Positions 11,331-25,245 of a DNA stretch of 64,000 nt are shown here, piece by piece. Position 1 is the first letter of the stretch. Each line of letters begins with the position of its first letter. The translations under genes and the position numbers were made by a program. The DNA lies in assembly GCA_037043235.1 (NCBI GenBank), contig JAWRVZ010000039.1:4385501-4449500 (forward strand), given 5' to 3'. The notes below the pieces were generated by a model that saw only the letters and a program-made list of their open reading frames with translations, ran no database searches and was not told the origin of the DNA. This DNA is from Rhodeus uyekii (taxonomy: Eukaryota > Chordata > Actinopteri > Cypriniformes > Acheilognathidae).

Positions 11331-14300
11331 CCTCTAAACCAGTGTTTTTCAACCTTTTTTGAGCCAAGGTACATTTTTTCATTGAAAAAAACACAAAAAA
11401 CACAAGGCACACCACCAACTGAAAATTAAAAAAAAAAATGAAACTCCGTAGCCTATATTAACAACATACAGTCATTCTTATCAAAGTGTCTTGAATAGGA
11501 ATCAAATAAACACAAAAGAAGAAAGTCTTTTATGATTAATTAGTTTTCAAAAAATTTAAATTTATAACAGACTATATCAGTGCACTTTGGATAACCATGT
11601 TTAAATCAGTTATCTCTGTGCTTTCCTTCATAAGAAGACCTACAGATTTAACAGTGAACAGAACCGACTCCATTTGCTTGCAAGAGTGCATCTTTCCTCT
11701 CGCTTTCGCTCTCTCTGTCTGACCTGAAATACCAGCAAGATTGTCAGAGACAGTTGAAGTCTAGACTCAACATGTAAATTTTTGATAAGACAGGCCAGAA
11801 ATGAAGTGAGGTTGTTTTTTTAAAGAGTCAAGGCATTAAGTATGCGCTCCATCTCGCCACAGACCGCCGGGTACATGGTTTTTCCAGAACAACATCTGAA
11901 AGGACGTTCCAGCGCTCCTAACAGAGTCTGAGTAAATGTCAACTTACTGTAGCTATTTCACCAAGAAAAATCGTTTTTTTTCTTTATTGGATTTGCAGTA
12001 TTTTTAAACAACATACAGAACTGAGCATAAACTGTGCTGAGCATAATTACCTGCTGAAATATACTGTTTTATACCACATATCAAGGATATAAGTGGTAAG
12101 AATAGCAATTCACAAAATTGGATGTGAATCCGCAATTTTGCCAACTAGGCTACATGGTAAGCAGTATATGTAGAGTTTTGGATGCTAGCATGCTAGTTGT
12201 CACAGCCTAGCATCTTAACTAGCTAAATCAGAAAGCCTGCCTTGGTCAACCATTGTCATAAAATTACATGCTGGTTTACTAGCATATTTGAAAAATGATA
12301 GATATTGGTCCACTAACACTAACCAGAATAATCTGGGGATAGTAATCCAATAATCCATCTAGAATAATCCATCCAGAATAATCCATTATCTGGGGTCTAA
12401 TTTATAAAGCGTGCATACGCACAAAACTGGACTGGAAACGTACGTACGCCAGTTTCCACGCAAATGTTGTGATCTATAAAAAAACAAACTTGACGGTAGA
12501 ATGTGCGCACCTTTAAGCAAACTTTGAGCCGCGTGTATGCACATTGTGGAGTCAAAGGGAATTGGCGACACAGATGGTGAAGTTTTATAAATCTGAATAT
12601 TTTTTGGCATATGCCATTTTGGACTTTTGGGTGCACGTAGACTTTTAGTAGGGATACTACGCACAGTTTTATAAATGAGACCCCTGGTCTATTTATAAAT
12701 CCTTTCTTTTCAGCTTAGCAGGGCTTGACATTAACACCCGCTATCCCGCCAAATGCAAGTTGAATTTTATATCGAATATATATACATTTTCAATTGTAGT
12801 CTTTTGAAAGATATCTAAAATAATATACTAATATACTATATAAGTGCAATGTAGTGTTGTCAAAAATATAGCTGATTGTATACTGAAATACTCATTTTAT
12901 GCAGAATAGATACACGGTAGCAGCTGCACTTTCTCACTCTCTCACTCTCATTGTTGGTGTTGTCTTGTACAGGGCTTGAAATTCAGCATGGGATTGCACG
13001 TATTGTGCATAATTATACTTATTCCCACAGATTTTGTGTACACCCAAAGAGTGTACATTAAGCTGCCTTTCAGTTCTAAATTTAGTTCCTTTTCTCTGCT
13101 TGTTGTGCTTAAACAGTCAAACGCACACAAAGATAATGTCAAAATTCCAGTCTTGGTAAGTATTCACATAAATACATATAAGTTATGTATAAGTGAATTT
13201 AAACATTTGAGAAAGAAAAGACATATGTAGCAGTATAATTAATTTGTTCTCAGGTCTTAAAATGACTGCAGCCTAATTATGAGATAATATTTTTTTTAAA
13301 TCTATATGGCAGTCAAAATTATAGCCAGTGAAAATACTGAGTGGCTAGTAACTTTAGAAAACCAATAGCTACAGTGGCTGATGAGTAAAACGTTAATGCC
13401 AAGCCTTGCAGCTTAGCATTCCTGTGTAATATGGTATAGTAGAATATTTTTAAGATGCAACAACAAAATCATAAACATTAAGTAAAAAATTACCTACAAC
13501 ATAACGGGTAGGTGATGTAGGGGATTTACAGTTAAGACCCGAGGACCAGATATGTTGAATGAAGACCAGGAGTCAGAAGTGCAGTCAATAGAAGAAATCT
13601 TAGTGAAGTTTAGTTTGCAGTTTCATCAGCAGAAGCTTCAGGTCTCACAAGGAGTTCGTAGGCCGCCCCACATACAATAACATTGTTACAGCATGATGAT
13701 GATGGTTAAATTATTTTGATTGGCTAAGAAAGAAAGAAAGATAAACAAAACTAGTAATTTTTCTCACAAGCGCAGAGAATCTGAAGCATATCTTCGTTGA
13801 TCACATGGTTGACAGGTTAGTGACCTTCCTCGTGGCTTGTCGAGAACAACTAGTCATTTAATCTCCTTATGGTTCCAATTAATCACCTCACCAATACAGA
13901 CCATATTAACACACACACAGATACACAGCTTCTCCAAGGCTGAACTCGGCTCAGGCTCCAACTATCAACAGAAGCAGTACCCAAAACATTCTGATAACAT
14001 GTTTTATCTGGTGAGACGTGCAGACAATATTCATCACTATTCTATGGAAAACTACAGAAAAGCAAAGAAAGGCTTTCAAATAAGAAAAAGAAAAGAATAT
14101 ATATACAAGCAGCAATGGATTTCCAAATCGTCCCCACAGTGAACACCTGACAACATCTACCTGTATATTCCACACGATCTGCATTGTATTTACAATGTGA
14201 GGGGCAAATCAAACAATTGTCTCTGTGCATCTCCAGTTGCTCCTCTCTTTATTCTAAACATGCAGCCTGTTCTCATTAATATGCCATTCCTGTTCGCTCT

Positions 14301-17300
14301 CCATTTCACTGCCAGACCATTTGCAGACAGTGGCGGCTGTCTATGTTCACAGCTGTGTTTGATGGTACGGAGCACAAAGCTCACATTGCTTATGGCACAG
14401 ACTGTCTCTGCATGTCGGTCGGCCTTGACTTTCAAGCCATTTTGTCAGACGGGGCAAAATGTATTCAATATTTAAGAATGTAAAATTCACTCCTTTTTGA
14501 TTTGTTATGCGCCAGTAGTGAGTAACCTAAAAACGTGCCGTCATCAATAAACGCTTAATGTGTATTGATGCCGCATTTAAATTCCTGTATGACACTGTCA
14601 GCACAGCAATACACTTTCAAACATGGTAATGCACTACAGTTGATACCTGTGGATATTACCTCCAATGGGTATTGATGGCAGTGACGTGTTCAGAATGTGC
14701 ACGCAGTCGACGGCATTAGCGCATTAGCATGCCTGTGGTGTTATAAGTCTGGCCTGCCCGCTGCCCGCCTCTGGGCAATTAACTTTAATGACAGACAGGC
14801 TGAAGGGCTTTCAGAAGGTGCATCGGATAAGTTGATACAGATGCATAAAGACTGCCACTCTATCTATCATCTCATATCTGTTCACTAGGGATCTCATCTG
14901 TTCCAGCCTGCTTTTTTCTCTCTCAACCCAGTTAGAAACCCATTCATCTCAGCCAGAAGTGTATTTGAATGTAAATGGCGGGCCATGATTGGCTTAGAGA
15001 ACGTGCTCTGGGAATTTCCGCATTGTCTCTTAAGAGGAGGGTTTAAGTCAGAGCATGACGGAACATAACAAGAGATGCAATTTATTCCTGGGCACGGCTA
15101 ACACTTGGACAGGGAGATAATGAAGAGCATAGGTCACCGCCGATGACTTTAAAGCCACGCTGCCCGGGCTGAAATGTATTAAATATTACGAGCGTTATAT
15201 GCCGCTGCTGTCTGAGGAAATGATATGAGGGGCTGTTAGTCAGAGCGGGAAAGCAATTAGCAATCGGCTGGCGTTTGAAATCACCACATATCAGACTCGT
15301 ACTGATCACTGACATTAGAGCAAGCGGAGAGAAATGTGCCGGATAATTCCCTTTCAGCACCTTGTGATGTTTACTCGATATTAATAACTTTATGAGCTAC
15401 ATCAATAGATGCGAGTTCTTTGTGTTCACTAAGGAAATGTTAGTCTTGTTGTGTAATATAGATTGACTGAAAATTACAGGGCATACCAGCCTAAGGTGGT
15501 CAACTAGCTGTTCTGAAACGTCGAACGGGTCGACCTTATTCCCCTGTCAGCCAACAAAACCGATTTGGAAGAACTAATGACCATCTTCGACCAGCTAGAA
15601 ACCATGTACAATTGCATTGATTAAGATTCTGTTAAATTCTAGTTCATAGGAAGCTCTTATTTAATTAAATTTGATTCCTATTCAATTCAGTGTTGTTATT
15701 ATTAAGTATTAAAAAAATAGTTTACATAAAAACCTTAAAATTAAACTAAACTTAAATGAAAGTTAGAAATGCAGCTTTGGCAACTAACTGAAATAAAATA
15801 ATTTGAATTTGAAGTACTTAAATTAGGAAAAGGGAATATTAACCAAAAAAAGCTAAATGAAAAGAAAATCAAATACAAATTAATAAATACTATAATAGCA
15901 TATAAATCATATTAAAATAACACTAATTTGATTAGTTTCTAATTAATTTGGGCTGAAAATGAAAATTTTGCTTACATATGGAATATGAAAGAAATTCTCT
16001 CTCTGCTATAATCCAAATTATATTTGAAGGTTCAAACCAGTAACTCTTTTAAGCTCATATGAGTGATTTGTTCAGGAATGTTGTGTGTTTTTGATTCATT
16101 CAAAATTAAACCGACTCATAAGCATCATTTGTTCATTAATCAGACTACACTGGAAGTGCTGTATGGCTGAAAATCACATACTTCCCTACTATATAGTAGG
16201 TGAAAATCAGTATGTGACAAAAGATGCATGTCCGAATTCACAAAAAAGAGTAGTACCTGGATGACCTACGACTTCCGGTGAGATTCTATTCTATGAGTCC
16301 ATGGGAGAGGATTTATGAATGGTAGTGACACAACTAATTCATGTATTCATACTGTATAGAACATACTTTTTTAATGGTTGTGAAGTAATTACTTATTCAA
16401 ATTAAGTACCTAGTCAAGAGAATATTCTAATTAAAATAAATGAAAAACTTTAATCAGGTGAAAGACTTTAATTGTTGTCTCTCTGCACGACAGGTGACCA
16501 CCCGTTCGAGTGCGAGTTCTGCGGGAGCTGCTTCCGTGACGAGAGCACGCTGAAGGGTCACAAGCGCATACACACCGGAGAGAAGCCTTATGAATGTAAC
16601 GGCTGCGGAAAGAAGTTCAGCCTCAAGCACCAGCTGGAGACCCACTACCGTGTCCACACAGGTCAGGCACTTTCATTACAGAGGTTCTATAGCAATTCAC
16701 CTCATCTACCCAGCCCTGCGATCCGGCTGATGACTGCTTCACTTTAAAAGTGATTTCAAAAGCCGTAGAATCTTACAGGTTAATAGTCGCACACTGGGAA
16801 CAGATCGACCTGCTCTTCCAGCATGCTTTGTGGCTGGAGATATTTTATCCCGCATGGTGCCTTCAAGCAAATATGATATAATAAAACAAGACAACAGCTT
16901 TGTAAAATGATAAATGAATTGTATTACATTGTAACGCCCCGGTTTTACACTGCAGAATTCACAGCTTGACATTTTCAGGTCCACGCTAGATTAAATTCCT
17001 TGTATTTGTTTTGTTCGGTCATGGTCTCACTATGGTGGCATATTAAATCTTTCAGCTGAGCTGGAATTACAGGCTGATTGCTACTGCTCTCTGGCCCTCA
17101 ATAAGGCAGCTGTTAAAGCAAACCTATCAGGAGGCCTGTCAAATAATTGCTGTCTTTGTGTCAAGCGGGGCTGCGGACACGAGACTGGGCAGGTGAAGAT
17201 AACAAGAGCAGAAACTCTCAGCTGAAAGGCCACTGCTCCTTCGCACAACTAGCTGGAGAATCACTGACATTTACACTTGTTGTCAATGGTGGATCAATAC

Positions 17301-18577
17301 TCTGTTTGCTCAGTGGCAGGCGGCACACCCACAGCTGTACACATCTGTTGTTCCCATCCTAGACAGCAGGTGGCATCTTAACTCCACCTTGCTAGTATGG
17401 GAAATCTGGTACCTGTTGCTATCTTGATAATAACAGCCAATATTTTCTTTTCCAGTGAGGGTCATTTTTTTCATTTGTTTTTCCAAGATAAAAATGTATG
17501 CATTACAAATATCATCCATTATTATTTTAAATAAAAAAGGTCAAATTTTCTGATATTTTAAGAGACTTACTGACCTTGACACTATTTTTCAAAGAAATAA
17601 TACCAAAAAACAGTACTATAGAAACTACCTTTTATCCAAAATTTATTTCCTTTTCTTTATTGTGATTATATTATAGCAGAGGTGCATTCAAGTCAATGGA
17701 TCTATGAATTGCATTTTTATTTGTCTATTTCTAAATAAATCAGTCATTTTTATTTGCATTTTAATTGTAAGGTTTTTGCATGCTTTTGTCATTTTTATTA
17801 AAAACATTATTTAAAAGTATTATTTATTTAGTACTTTAAGCTAACTCAAATTTTGTAACTCCATTTATCCATTGCACATACTTATTTTTTTAAAATTAAA
17901 TATTATTTATTATTATTCGTAATCTTTAATGAAAATAACTGTTTATTGGTGTGAGGGCGGGACAACCTGTCACTCACATGAAGTCAACCAATAGCAAACC
18001 AATAAACATCCAATCAATTCCCCTTTGACAAAATCAAGTTCTTCCCTAGATTTTTCTTGGTCGAGAAGCCATTTCACTATACAGGTATATGTCACAATGG
18101 TGAATGAAAGACTTTTGCAATTTTCATTTCATGCCTACCTTAAATAAAACGAAAATGAGAAATGCTGAAATAAAATAAGTTTAAAGTTTTTTTTTAATTG
18201 ATAATTACCCTGGAATATATTCATAGATCCAAACATTATCCATCACATTATGGAAGTCATGTGTGTTGCGATTCCCATTTCATGCTGTCTTTAATCAACA
18301 CAGCTGTTTCTGTCATTTGCACATTATTAGTGGATTGTTCTCCACAGGTGAGAAGCCGTTTGAGTGCAAGCTGTGCCACCAGCGCTCGCGGGACTACTCC
18401 GCCATGATCAAACACCTGCGTACCCACAACGGCGCTTCGCCCTACCAGTGCACCATCTGCCAGGAGTACTGCCCCAGCCTCTCATCCATGCAGAAGCACA
18501 TGAAGGCCCACAAGCCTGAGGATGTGCCCCCAGACTGGAGGATAGAGAAGACGTACCTGTACCTCTGCTACGTGTGA
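10305..18577 (+). CDS. zbtb16: zbtb16 (PLZF) C-terminal zinc-finger exons, 5' part off window
   Basis: Three exons are read from splice sites and phase: 10305-10475, 16494-16661 and 18348-18577. All junctions split a Gly codon after base 1. They encode six C2H2 fingers joined by HTG-type linkers, corresponding to fingers 4-9 of PLZF, then a C-terminal tail ending TYLYLCYV before the TGA stop. Finger signatures include FCLLCGKRFQ, YICSECDRTFPSH, FECEFCGSCFRDEST, YECNGCGKKFSLKHQ, FECKLCHQRSRDYS and YQCTICQEYCPSLSS. They are almost identical to what I recall of human ZBTB16. The family is a BTB-zinc-finger transcriptional repressor, nuclear, which recruits corepressors and acts in limb/Hox patterning and stem and innate-like lymphocytes. 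The BTB domain and fingers 1-3 must lie upstream of base 1. Teleosts have two paralogues; which one this is cannot be told here. Confidence 0.95.
10932..10967. repeat. near-perfect 36-nt hairpin in zbtb16 intron
   Basis: cctaaagtct pairs with agactttagg, and inside it atgggc pairs with gcccat. Only 'a' at the loop and 'ctg' on one arm are unpaired. No surrounding gene structure explains it. Confidence 0.5.
11281..11330. repeat. (TA)n microsatellite
   Basis: A run of alternating T and A of about 40-45 bp lies in the intron between the first two visible zbtb16 exons. Confidence 0.9.
11340..11440. mobile_element. decayed hAT-type terminus (tentative)
   Basis: Begins with cagtgtttttcaacc then a run ending in gagccaagg. 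This resembles the ends of many vertebrate hAT elements (CAGTGNTTCTCAACC-like). No matching opposite end or target duplication was found. Confidence 0.35.
12390..12687. mobile_element. MITE of about 290 bp with GGGGTCT-ATTTATAAA termini, copy 1
   Basis: The left end ggggtctaatttataaa is mirrored by the right end tttataaatgagacccc. Inside are further inverted segments (cgtacgtacgccagtttcc). A second copy in the opposite orientation lies at about 49667-49954 in tmprss5 intron 1. No coding capacity; target duplication not resolved. Confidence 0.7.
12719..13408. mobile_element. non-autonomous hAT element, 690 bp, with exact 8-bp duplication
   Basis: Starts cagggcttgacattaacacc and ends gttaatgccaagccttg, an imperfect terminal inverted repeat. 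The 8 bp cagcttag occur immediately before (12711-12718) and immediately after (13409-13416), the size expected for hAT transposition. A homologous copy of 649 bp lies at 52981-53629. No transposase reading frame. Confidence 0.85.
13417..16493. other. zbtb16 intron, possible conserved non-coding segment
   Basis: No exon between the first and second visible zbtb16 exons. The part at about 14690-15360 has more even base composition and lacks repeat ends, so it may be a regulatory element. At 16170-16370 a stretch beginning catacttccctactatatagtag looks like a dispersed repeat. Confidence 0.35.
16662..18347. other. last zbtb16 intron
   Basis: AT-rich intron of 1.7 kb with normal GT (16662) and AG (18346-18347) borders. 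No other feature recognised. Confidence 0.7.
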
Positions 18578-21500
18578 AACAGAGCCACAAAACAGAAGGG
18601 CAAAGTGGCAAGACGCGCCCAGGGACAGTTCACCTAAAGGTTTGCTTTTGGTCCAGGCCAAAGACAGTGAGGGTGTGTGGTCAAACTGATGAAATGTGAT
18701 GTGGATTTTTTTGACGTTTTGTTTGTGATATGCATTTGTGCACATTTTTAGGATGTAACTGCACTCACAAATGTTTATGAAATGGAAATGTGATATGCGA
18801 TAAAGGGATGTGAATTTTCAGAAAGTGTTAGTACAGTCCACAACTATTACGAGAATCCATTTGTCTGCATTCCACCCATTTGATTGGAAAAATTCACTGC
18901 ATGATCATACTTGATTTAGTCAGATTAGGACTCCTCCTCAGTTCCATAAGCATAGATTATCAAGACCCTAAAAAATCGGGGGCATATCATAAAAATCATC
19001 AAACGGGCTTTAGTTACATCACAACTATGATTTTAAATGGTCGAGGTCTGTGAAAGGTCAACGTTTGAGGCTACGCTAGCAACCTCTCAAAGCTAAGTGA
19101 TCTCAAAGCCTCAAATTTAGATCTTAATAGAGCTACTCTGAGTCAAATAAAAATGTGGACCAAAGCTTAGAACTCACATACATGATGAAACAGAGGAGCT
19201 AAACACATTAGCGGATGAAATTATGCCCTTTTTAGTAAACCGCTCCCTTAAGTTCATTATTAAGCTTTTTAGTCCTCAATTTTAATGATTTGTTTTAATA
19301 TATATATATAAGTACGTGTGAGGAAATGCACAGGGTTGAAACCATTAGTCATTTTCTTTAAAGCGTAATAAAGTGCTTAACAAAACAGCTCTTCTCAGAG
19401 GTACATCTAAATTGTGCTGCCAAGCAACTGTAGTGGATGTTCAGGGACATTTATTCAACCTTAAATAACTACACTGTGCACTTTCAGAGTTTCAGAGGCC
19501 CTTATTTGTTGTTTTCAGCACTACAGAGAGGTTATTCTATGTAATTTGCTTTCATTTCAGTCTCTTTTGCACCAAATAAAACAGTATGACAGTTGATTTC
19601 ACTTTTACGTTCACATGGTAAGATTTGGTTATCGCAGGCATTTTAGTCTAATGAATTGCTAATATCGTACCCATAGATCAGTCTATGACTGAAAAAGTGA
19701 TTATTTTTTCGAATCAAAAACCGAAATGCAGTATATATTTCTGTGGATACATGTTTTGCTTAGGAAACTTTGTTAGTTAGCTACTAGTTATAGTTTGAGT
19801 TCTGTCATCTCAAACGTTTTACTTGAATCGCCTAATTTTGTTACCTCACATGCTAGATTTATTTTTGTACTAGTCGTGTTTCTCATTTCCTGCTGAGCTG
19901 CGTTTAAATCCACACAACGCAACAAAATTGATCGGTAATTGATCAGACCCACACAGAATCCGAAAGGTCACGCAGATTTAAGCAGAATTGGAACAGCCAA
20001 ACACAGCGTTCTATGTATTGCGTTGCATTTGCGTTGCATTTGCGTTACATTTACGTTACGTTTACGTTTTTACCCAAAGGTATGCATTTTATCAGTACAG
20101 AATATAGTATATCTTCTGTCCCTTATGTGTTAATCTTTTGATTCATTGGCTAATGATTTAGTTGGTCATAAGACTGTAGCTGTTTACATATAAAGCGATT
20201 TACTATGTTTTAAATGATTTAAATGTATTCCACACTATTAGAGCATTCCTTACACATCACAGCATTCAAGTTCATACGTAATTGGTTGTATGAATCATAT
20301 TGTACGAATTCATTCAAAATAATAATAAAAATATAGTTTTCCCCATAAGATCTAGTTAAACATACCAACTAAATCTCATAGCTACTATTTTACGTTTATC
20401 GCAAACACATTTGTATGTTTTTGTACGTTCCGAGATGGCACGCATATGTCAGATGTCTGTTAAAGAGTGCTTCATCTAGAAAGCGTCTGCTGTGTACAAA
20501 CACCTGAGAAACGTCTTTTAGATGTCCGTTTTACATGCATTCTTAATCATAAACATCTTAAAGACATCTCCTATTTAAATATCTATTTAACATCTGACAG
20601 GAAACGTCCTAGAGACGTATTGCAGATGAGCAAACTCTCTAAGCAATACGTCTTTTAGATATAAACACATCAAATAGACATCTCTGAGATGTGTGTTTGC
20701 TATCAGGGCTTACACCCCAGTGATGATTATGAGTGAGTTTAGGGCTTCATACTTACCTTTTTTCTAATGGATTTGCACGTTTAATTACAAATCACATCGT
20801 ACGAATTCATTCATAAGGTGTTTGTGAATTTCATGTTAGGATGAATTTTTTTGACCCAAGTAGATTTTGCAACGGGTTTAAGTTGGACATGCAAATTCGC
20901 AGTTTAAAAGGGACTTTTGTGTGAGTGTATTAGTTTTTGCCCACAAAATTGTAATGATAACCTTACATGCGGATTCCGTCTGGGTCTGTGCGTTATTCAG
21001 TGGCTATTTTAGCGTTAAGCGTAGTGCAAGTGTGCGTAGCTGTCTCTCGGCCATCTGTTTCAGGGCTACCTCTACTCTGCTCTTAGGTTTGCACTAAAGC
21101 AAAACCACGCTTTTGTTTTGCTTGTAACTAGCATTTTCATTTACACCATCTCATGTTTCCATTCGCTAAAGAAAAAAAAAATCAGGTTTGTTTGTCATTA
21201 TATTTACACTCCTTATGATGAAACATATTCAGACTGAAAGGGTACATGCATACATTCTAGATAATTTTAGAATAGCATTGAGAAAATGTTTAGTTATTAG
21301 ATACTTGAGGGGATAAACTTGAAATAATGTGAATAAAAATGGTCTTTTTATGTGAAAAATATCAAGCGGTGAGTCATCAGAGATGTGGTACTGATGCGTG
21401 CAGTTATGTGGGGATATTCGCTAGAGAAAACAAACGAATAGGTGATTTTCTGTGAAAATAAATCTCTCGACAAGAGCCAAACGTGGCACTTTGATAAGGG

Positions 21501-22713
21501 AATATGTCGTATTTTTGTATGGGGTATTGTGCGACCCTTGTTCTTTTGTTCATTTTGAGTGAGGCGAATATTTTTACAGTATCTTTTGCATTTGTGCTTG
21601 TTCTTGATTTGAGTGGAAAATTGTTTTCTTGTGCTTATTTTACAATGTTAAACATACAAGTAGTAGGTGTTTGTAAAAACATATTGTAGTCATTGCTGCT
21701 GGGTTCAGTTCATATGATGATGATGGTGATGATGATGATTCCACATTTTAAGAATAAAATGACTTTGAGTGAACTAATGCCAAGAGCTGTAGGTCTACGA
21801 CCGCATCATGGAGCACAAGCGCCGTGTAAGACGTGAAAAGTGAAGCCGTATCTGTGTGTTTGTATTGTGTTCACCGATCACTGTAAGATTAGAGTCACCT
21901 ATAAGGTCTGTACTGGTCCTCGTGTGTGCAGTGTGAGTCAATGTGGTCGATTTATTCAGTGTTAAATACAGGCACCGGTTAGCAACAGAGAGGTGCTGTC
22001 ACAGACACTCTGTAAATGATTTGATATCTTCTGCCCTTTGTATTTGTGTCTTTATGCAAAGTCACCTTGATATGAACTGTGCTCTTAGGCAATCAGGGAT
22101 GCCTTCACTTTACCCACAGATTTTAAGATAAAACCCTACTGTTTTTAGGTTTGTAACCCCTTTCAGCTACTCTTTCTTCTCAGTCATCACAAGTAATAAA
22201 TCTACTGGTCAGCATGTAAGTGAAAACTTGGCATCCCTGCCGCTGTATCACTGTGTTTTACTTTGCTTTCAGACAGGAAGTAGCCATGTCACTCAGTGCT
22301 CCCATATTTGTGCCATTGTTACACAAATTAATACTTGGACTGAGGATCCACGTGGGACCAAACGGCCATTTCGCTCCATTTGCCTTGTTCTAGTGACAAG
22401 ACCGTGTTCTTGGTGTCGAAATGGTTTTACATTCGTCATGTTTTATTTTATTGTATTGTCTACCTCAGCACCAGTTCTTTGTGTAACTTTTAAAAGGTGC
22501 CCAATTCTTGTTTCTTTGTTTTGTGCATAAATTTTGTACTATAGCCTTGTAGGGTTTCTGTTCTTCTCTTTGTTTCAGCATAGAGATGCTGTTTTGGAGC
22601 ACTGTGTGGTGTTTTTGATGCTGCAGATAGAGGTGTAGATTCCTTTTCCCTTCTCTATGTGGATTCAGACACATCTCTGTATATGTCATTGTTCTAAAAT
22701 AAACTTGTAACAG
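18578..22713 (+). other. candidate long 3'UTR of zbtb16
   Basis: Sequence downstream of the zbtb16 stop holds several AATAAA signals: about 19575, about 21753 and 22698-22703. The last is followed by a T/G-rich stretch. No further exon is visible. Use of a given site is inference. A repeat at about 20467-20700 (agacgtattgcagatgagcaaa) recurs at about 55845-56025. Confidence 0.45.
20467..20700. repeat. dispersed repeat, shared with 55.85-56.03 kb
   Basis: Contains cttcatctagaaa, acatctgacaggaaac and gacgtattgcagatgag in the same order as the segment at 55850-56020. Internal motifs are repeated (acgtcttttagat). Family not identified. Confidence 0.55.
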
Positions 22714-24825
22714 AAATGTCATGCGACTGGGAGGTTTTATTTTTTACCATTCAAAGATTTATTTGTGAGAACTATGGTGTGATATGATTATTTTTGTTTG
22801 ACTAAGGTACTAGTGCAGGAATGTTGGGTTTGTTTTTGGCAATTGTGTCCTCTAGTGGCAACATAATGTACTGAAACCAACATTAACAAAGATTTGAAAA
22901 CTAAAGCAATTTGTCAATAGAAAGAAAGCAAAATCAAATAACACATATGTGACCTGTATGATAGATTAATAAATTAAAATAAATCAACACTAACAATGTT
23001 TCCCATTAGGACCTGACGTGTCAGTGGCACGTAAATATGGAACATATTTTTTTATATTAGGGGCTAAATCCCATGTTTTTGTTTTGTGCTGTCAGAACTT
23101 TTATGTTAGATAAAACTATTTAAAAATAAAATTAAACCCAAATGAACAAAAAATAGCTACCTTTAACCTTGTTAAATTGTTCTAAGATAGTGGTCAAACA
23201 TAATTTTTTTGAAAAATATGTATATCCATAACTATACAAACTAGTAATGCTTACTCAGTGACAGCATAATTTAGGCTAAATTTTCCCATTCACACACAGA
23301 CACACTATATATAGAATTATGTTTTATTAACGTGAAATAGTTTAGCTGTTTATTTAGTGTTCGTTGCAAACTACAAAAATTCTGTTTTAATACAAACCTC
23401 ATAGAAAATAAAATAAAAATAAAGCAGTTCATATGGTTACTTTGAGCATAGTTTTAATTTTTTTATAAAAGGTTTACATTCAGGCAAGTTGTTTTATTAT
23501 TTACAATTATGGATCAAATTCTTTTTCACTGATTAACACTGATAACTTATATGTGCAGTCAAATGATTTCTAATGTCAACTAACACTTACACTGCTTTTG
23601 ATGAGAGGCATTTTATGACTATATAAAACAATAAAAAGGTAAGTTCTCTGAATAGTCTAAATATCTTATTGCTGATGTGATCAGAGGAAACCAGCCTTGA
23701 ATAGATAAAACAGTGATAAATCAGGATCACATAGTGTCAAACACATGAGTCAGCTGATGTTTGTAAATGCATTAAAAATGTTACACTCGGTAAGAAAAGA
23801 CAAAATGGACATTTGAAGTATAAAAACAAAAGACGTTTTCGTAGTGATTTCATAAAAACATCCTGTTCTGTTCAGAACAACAACTCTACAAAGTGTTTTT
23901 TTGTTTTGAAGTAAAATGCCAATCAAATTGTAAACTCGTCTCATGGGATTCACTCTGCTGTTTACCTGTGGAATGGCTTTAAATCATTGGTGGCTCATTA
24001 GGTTTGATGAAAGTAATTAGCACTGTCATTAATTATTAAAACAGACCCTCTATTTAGCCTTTTAATTGCTAATAAGCATGTTTGTTTAGAAAGCAATCAG
24101 TGTGACTGAGGAATTAACTAACTGCTAACTGTTAACAGGGGAAAGCTGAACAAATGACGTTGTAATGACCTGTGAGCTGTAATGAGGTCTACAGTGAAAA
24201 CAGATTATTAGTCCCAAAAGACACTGTTTCTCTTGTACCTGCTGCTTCTTTTGTCACAGAAGACTTTACTTTTCGTCAAGGTGACCTTTGAAAAATCAAC
24301 AGGTCTTGATCAGCTTAGTGATGTTCGCTTTGAGAACAAGTTGTTCCTGAGCTGATTAACCAGGCCAGCAAATCAGACTGAATCATCTGGAACAGTTTGT
24401 AGCTCAAGTCAGCACTGGTTCACTAGTTACTCAATCAAAAATCACATTTATATGTGCTTGACAGTCACTGTATTGGAAATGTATGATGGCTGTAGTTATC
24501 TAGTCAACAGTAGTACACTGTTTGCTACTGTGACAGCAGCTGCCTCTCAAGTTAATGGTTCTCGAATCAGTTATTGAGTCACCAGAACAATTGTCTGAAA
24601 TGTCTGTGAAGAACCAATTCGCTGCTGCTACTACAAGCGTGTGTGAACCAAGGACTTCAAAAAATTCAGGGATTTAAGGATATATATCTATACTGTATAT
24701 ATGGACAACTCTGTCTTTATTCAAAAAACATCCTGAAACATCCTTGTTTGCAAGGCTGTAAAAGCAGACTAGAGAAAAGTCTTGTTCGGTCTAATGACGT
24801 TAATCCCTGGTTTTAAAGACATTGT
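22714..24825. other. AT-rich intergenic region
   Basis: No exon, RNA gene or well-bounded repeat recognised between the last zbtb16 polyadenylation signal and the repeat at 24.8 kb. Confidence 0.5.
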
Positions 24826-25042
24826 TTAAGCCAAGTCCCAGACTAAAATTGCATGTTTGAGCTGTTTTAACTGAAAGCAACTTGCACTGACATGTCTTAA
24901 AATATGTCAGTGCAATTGTTTTGTCTCAAAATACGTACCAGAAATGTTTATAAAGGCACATTTATAAAAGCTACTTAGATATCTTAATTGAATTTAGGCC
25001 TAATCCTGCCTTAATCTAAGCCCTGTCTTTGAATCCAGACCA
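24826..25042. mobile_element. short MITE-like repeat (GGTTTCACAGACAGGGCTTAG family), copy 1
   Basis: Homologous copies lie at about 50471-50696 (opposite orientation) and about 52634-52848. Shared blocks include aatatgtcagtgcaattgtt and cctaatcctgccttaatcta. In the 50.5 kb copy the ends form an inverted repeat around tggtttcacagaca. No coding capacity. Confidence 0.65.
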
Positions 25043-25245
25043 TAATGACTGAGTCAACCTCTGAAATCCCATTGATTACACTTTATTTCAGTGGTCCACT
25101 TTAGACATCTACTAAATGTAAGTAACTTTGTAACTACAAATCAGCTAAGTAGACTGTCAGGTTAGGGTTACTATAAAATAAGTTGAAATGTATTTGTAAG
25201 TTTACTTATAGTCAGTAGGACCACAAATTTAAGTGTTAGCAGATG

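Noticed and set aside
13837..14475. Clustered 80-100 codon frames in the zbtb16 intron
   Set aside because: Open on both strands, without homology or splice context; chance frames.
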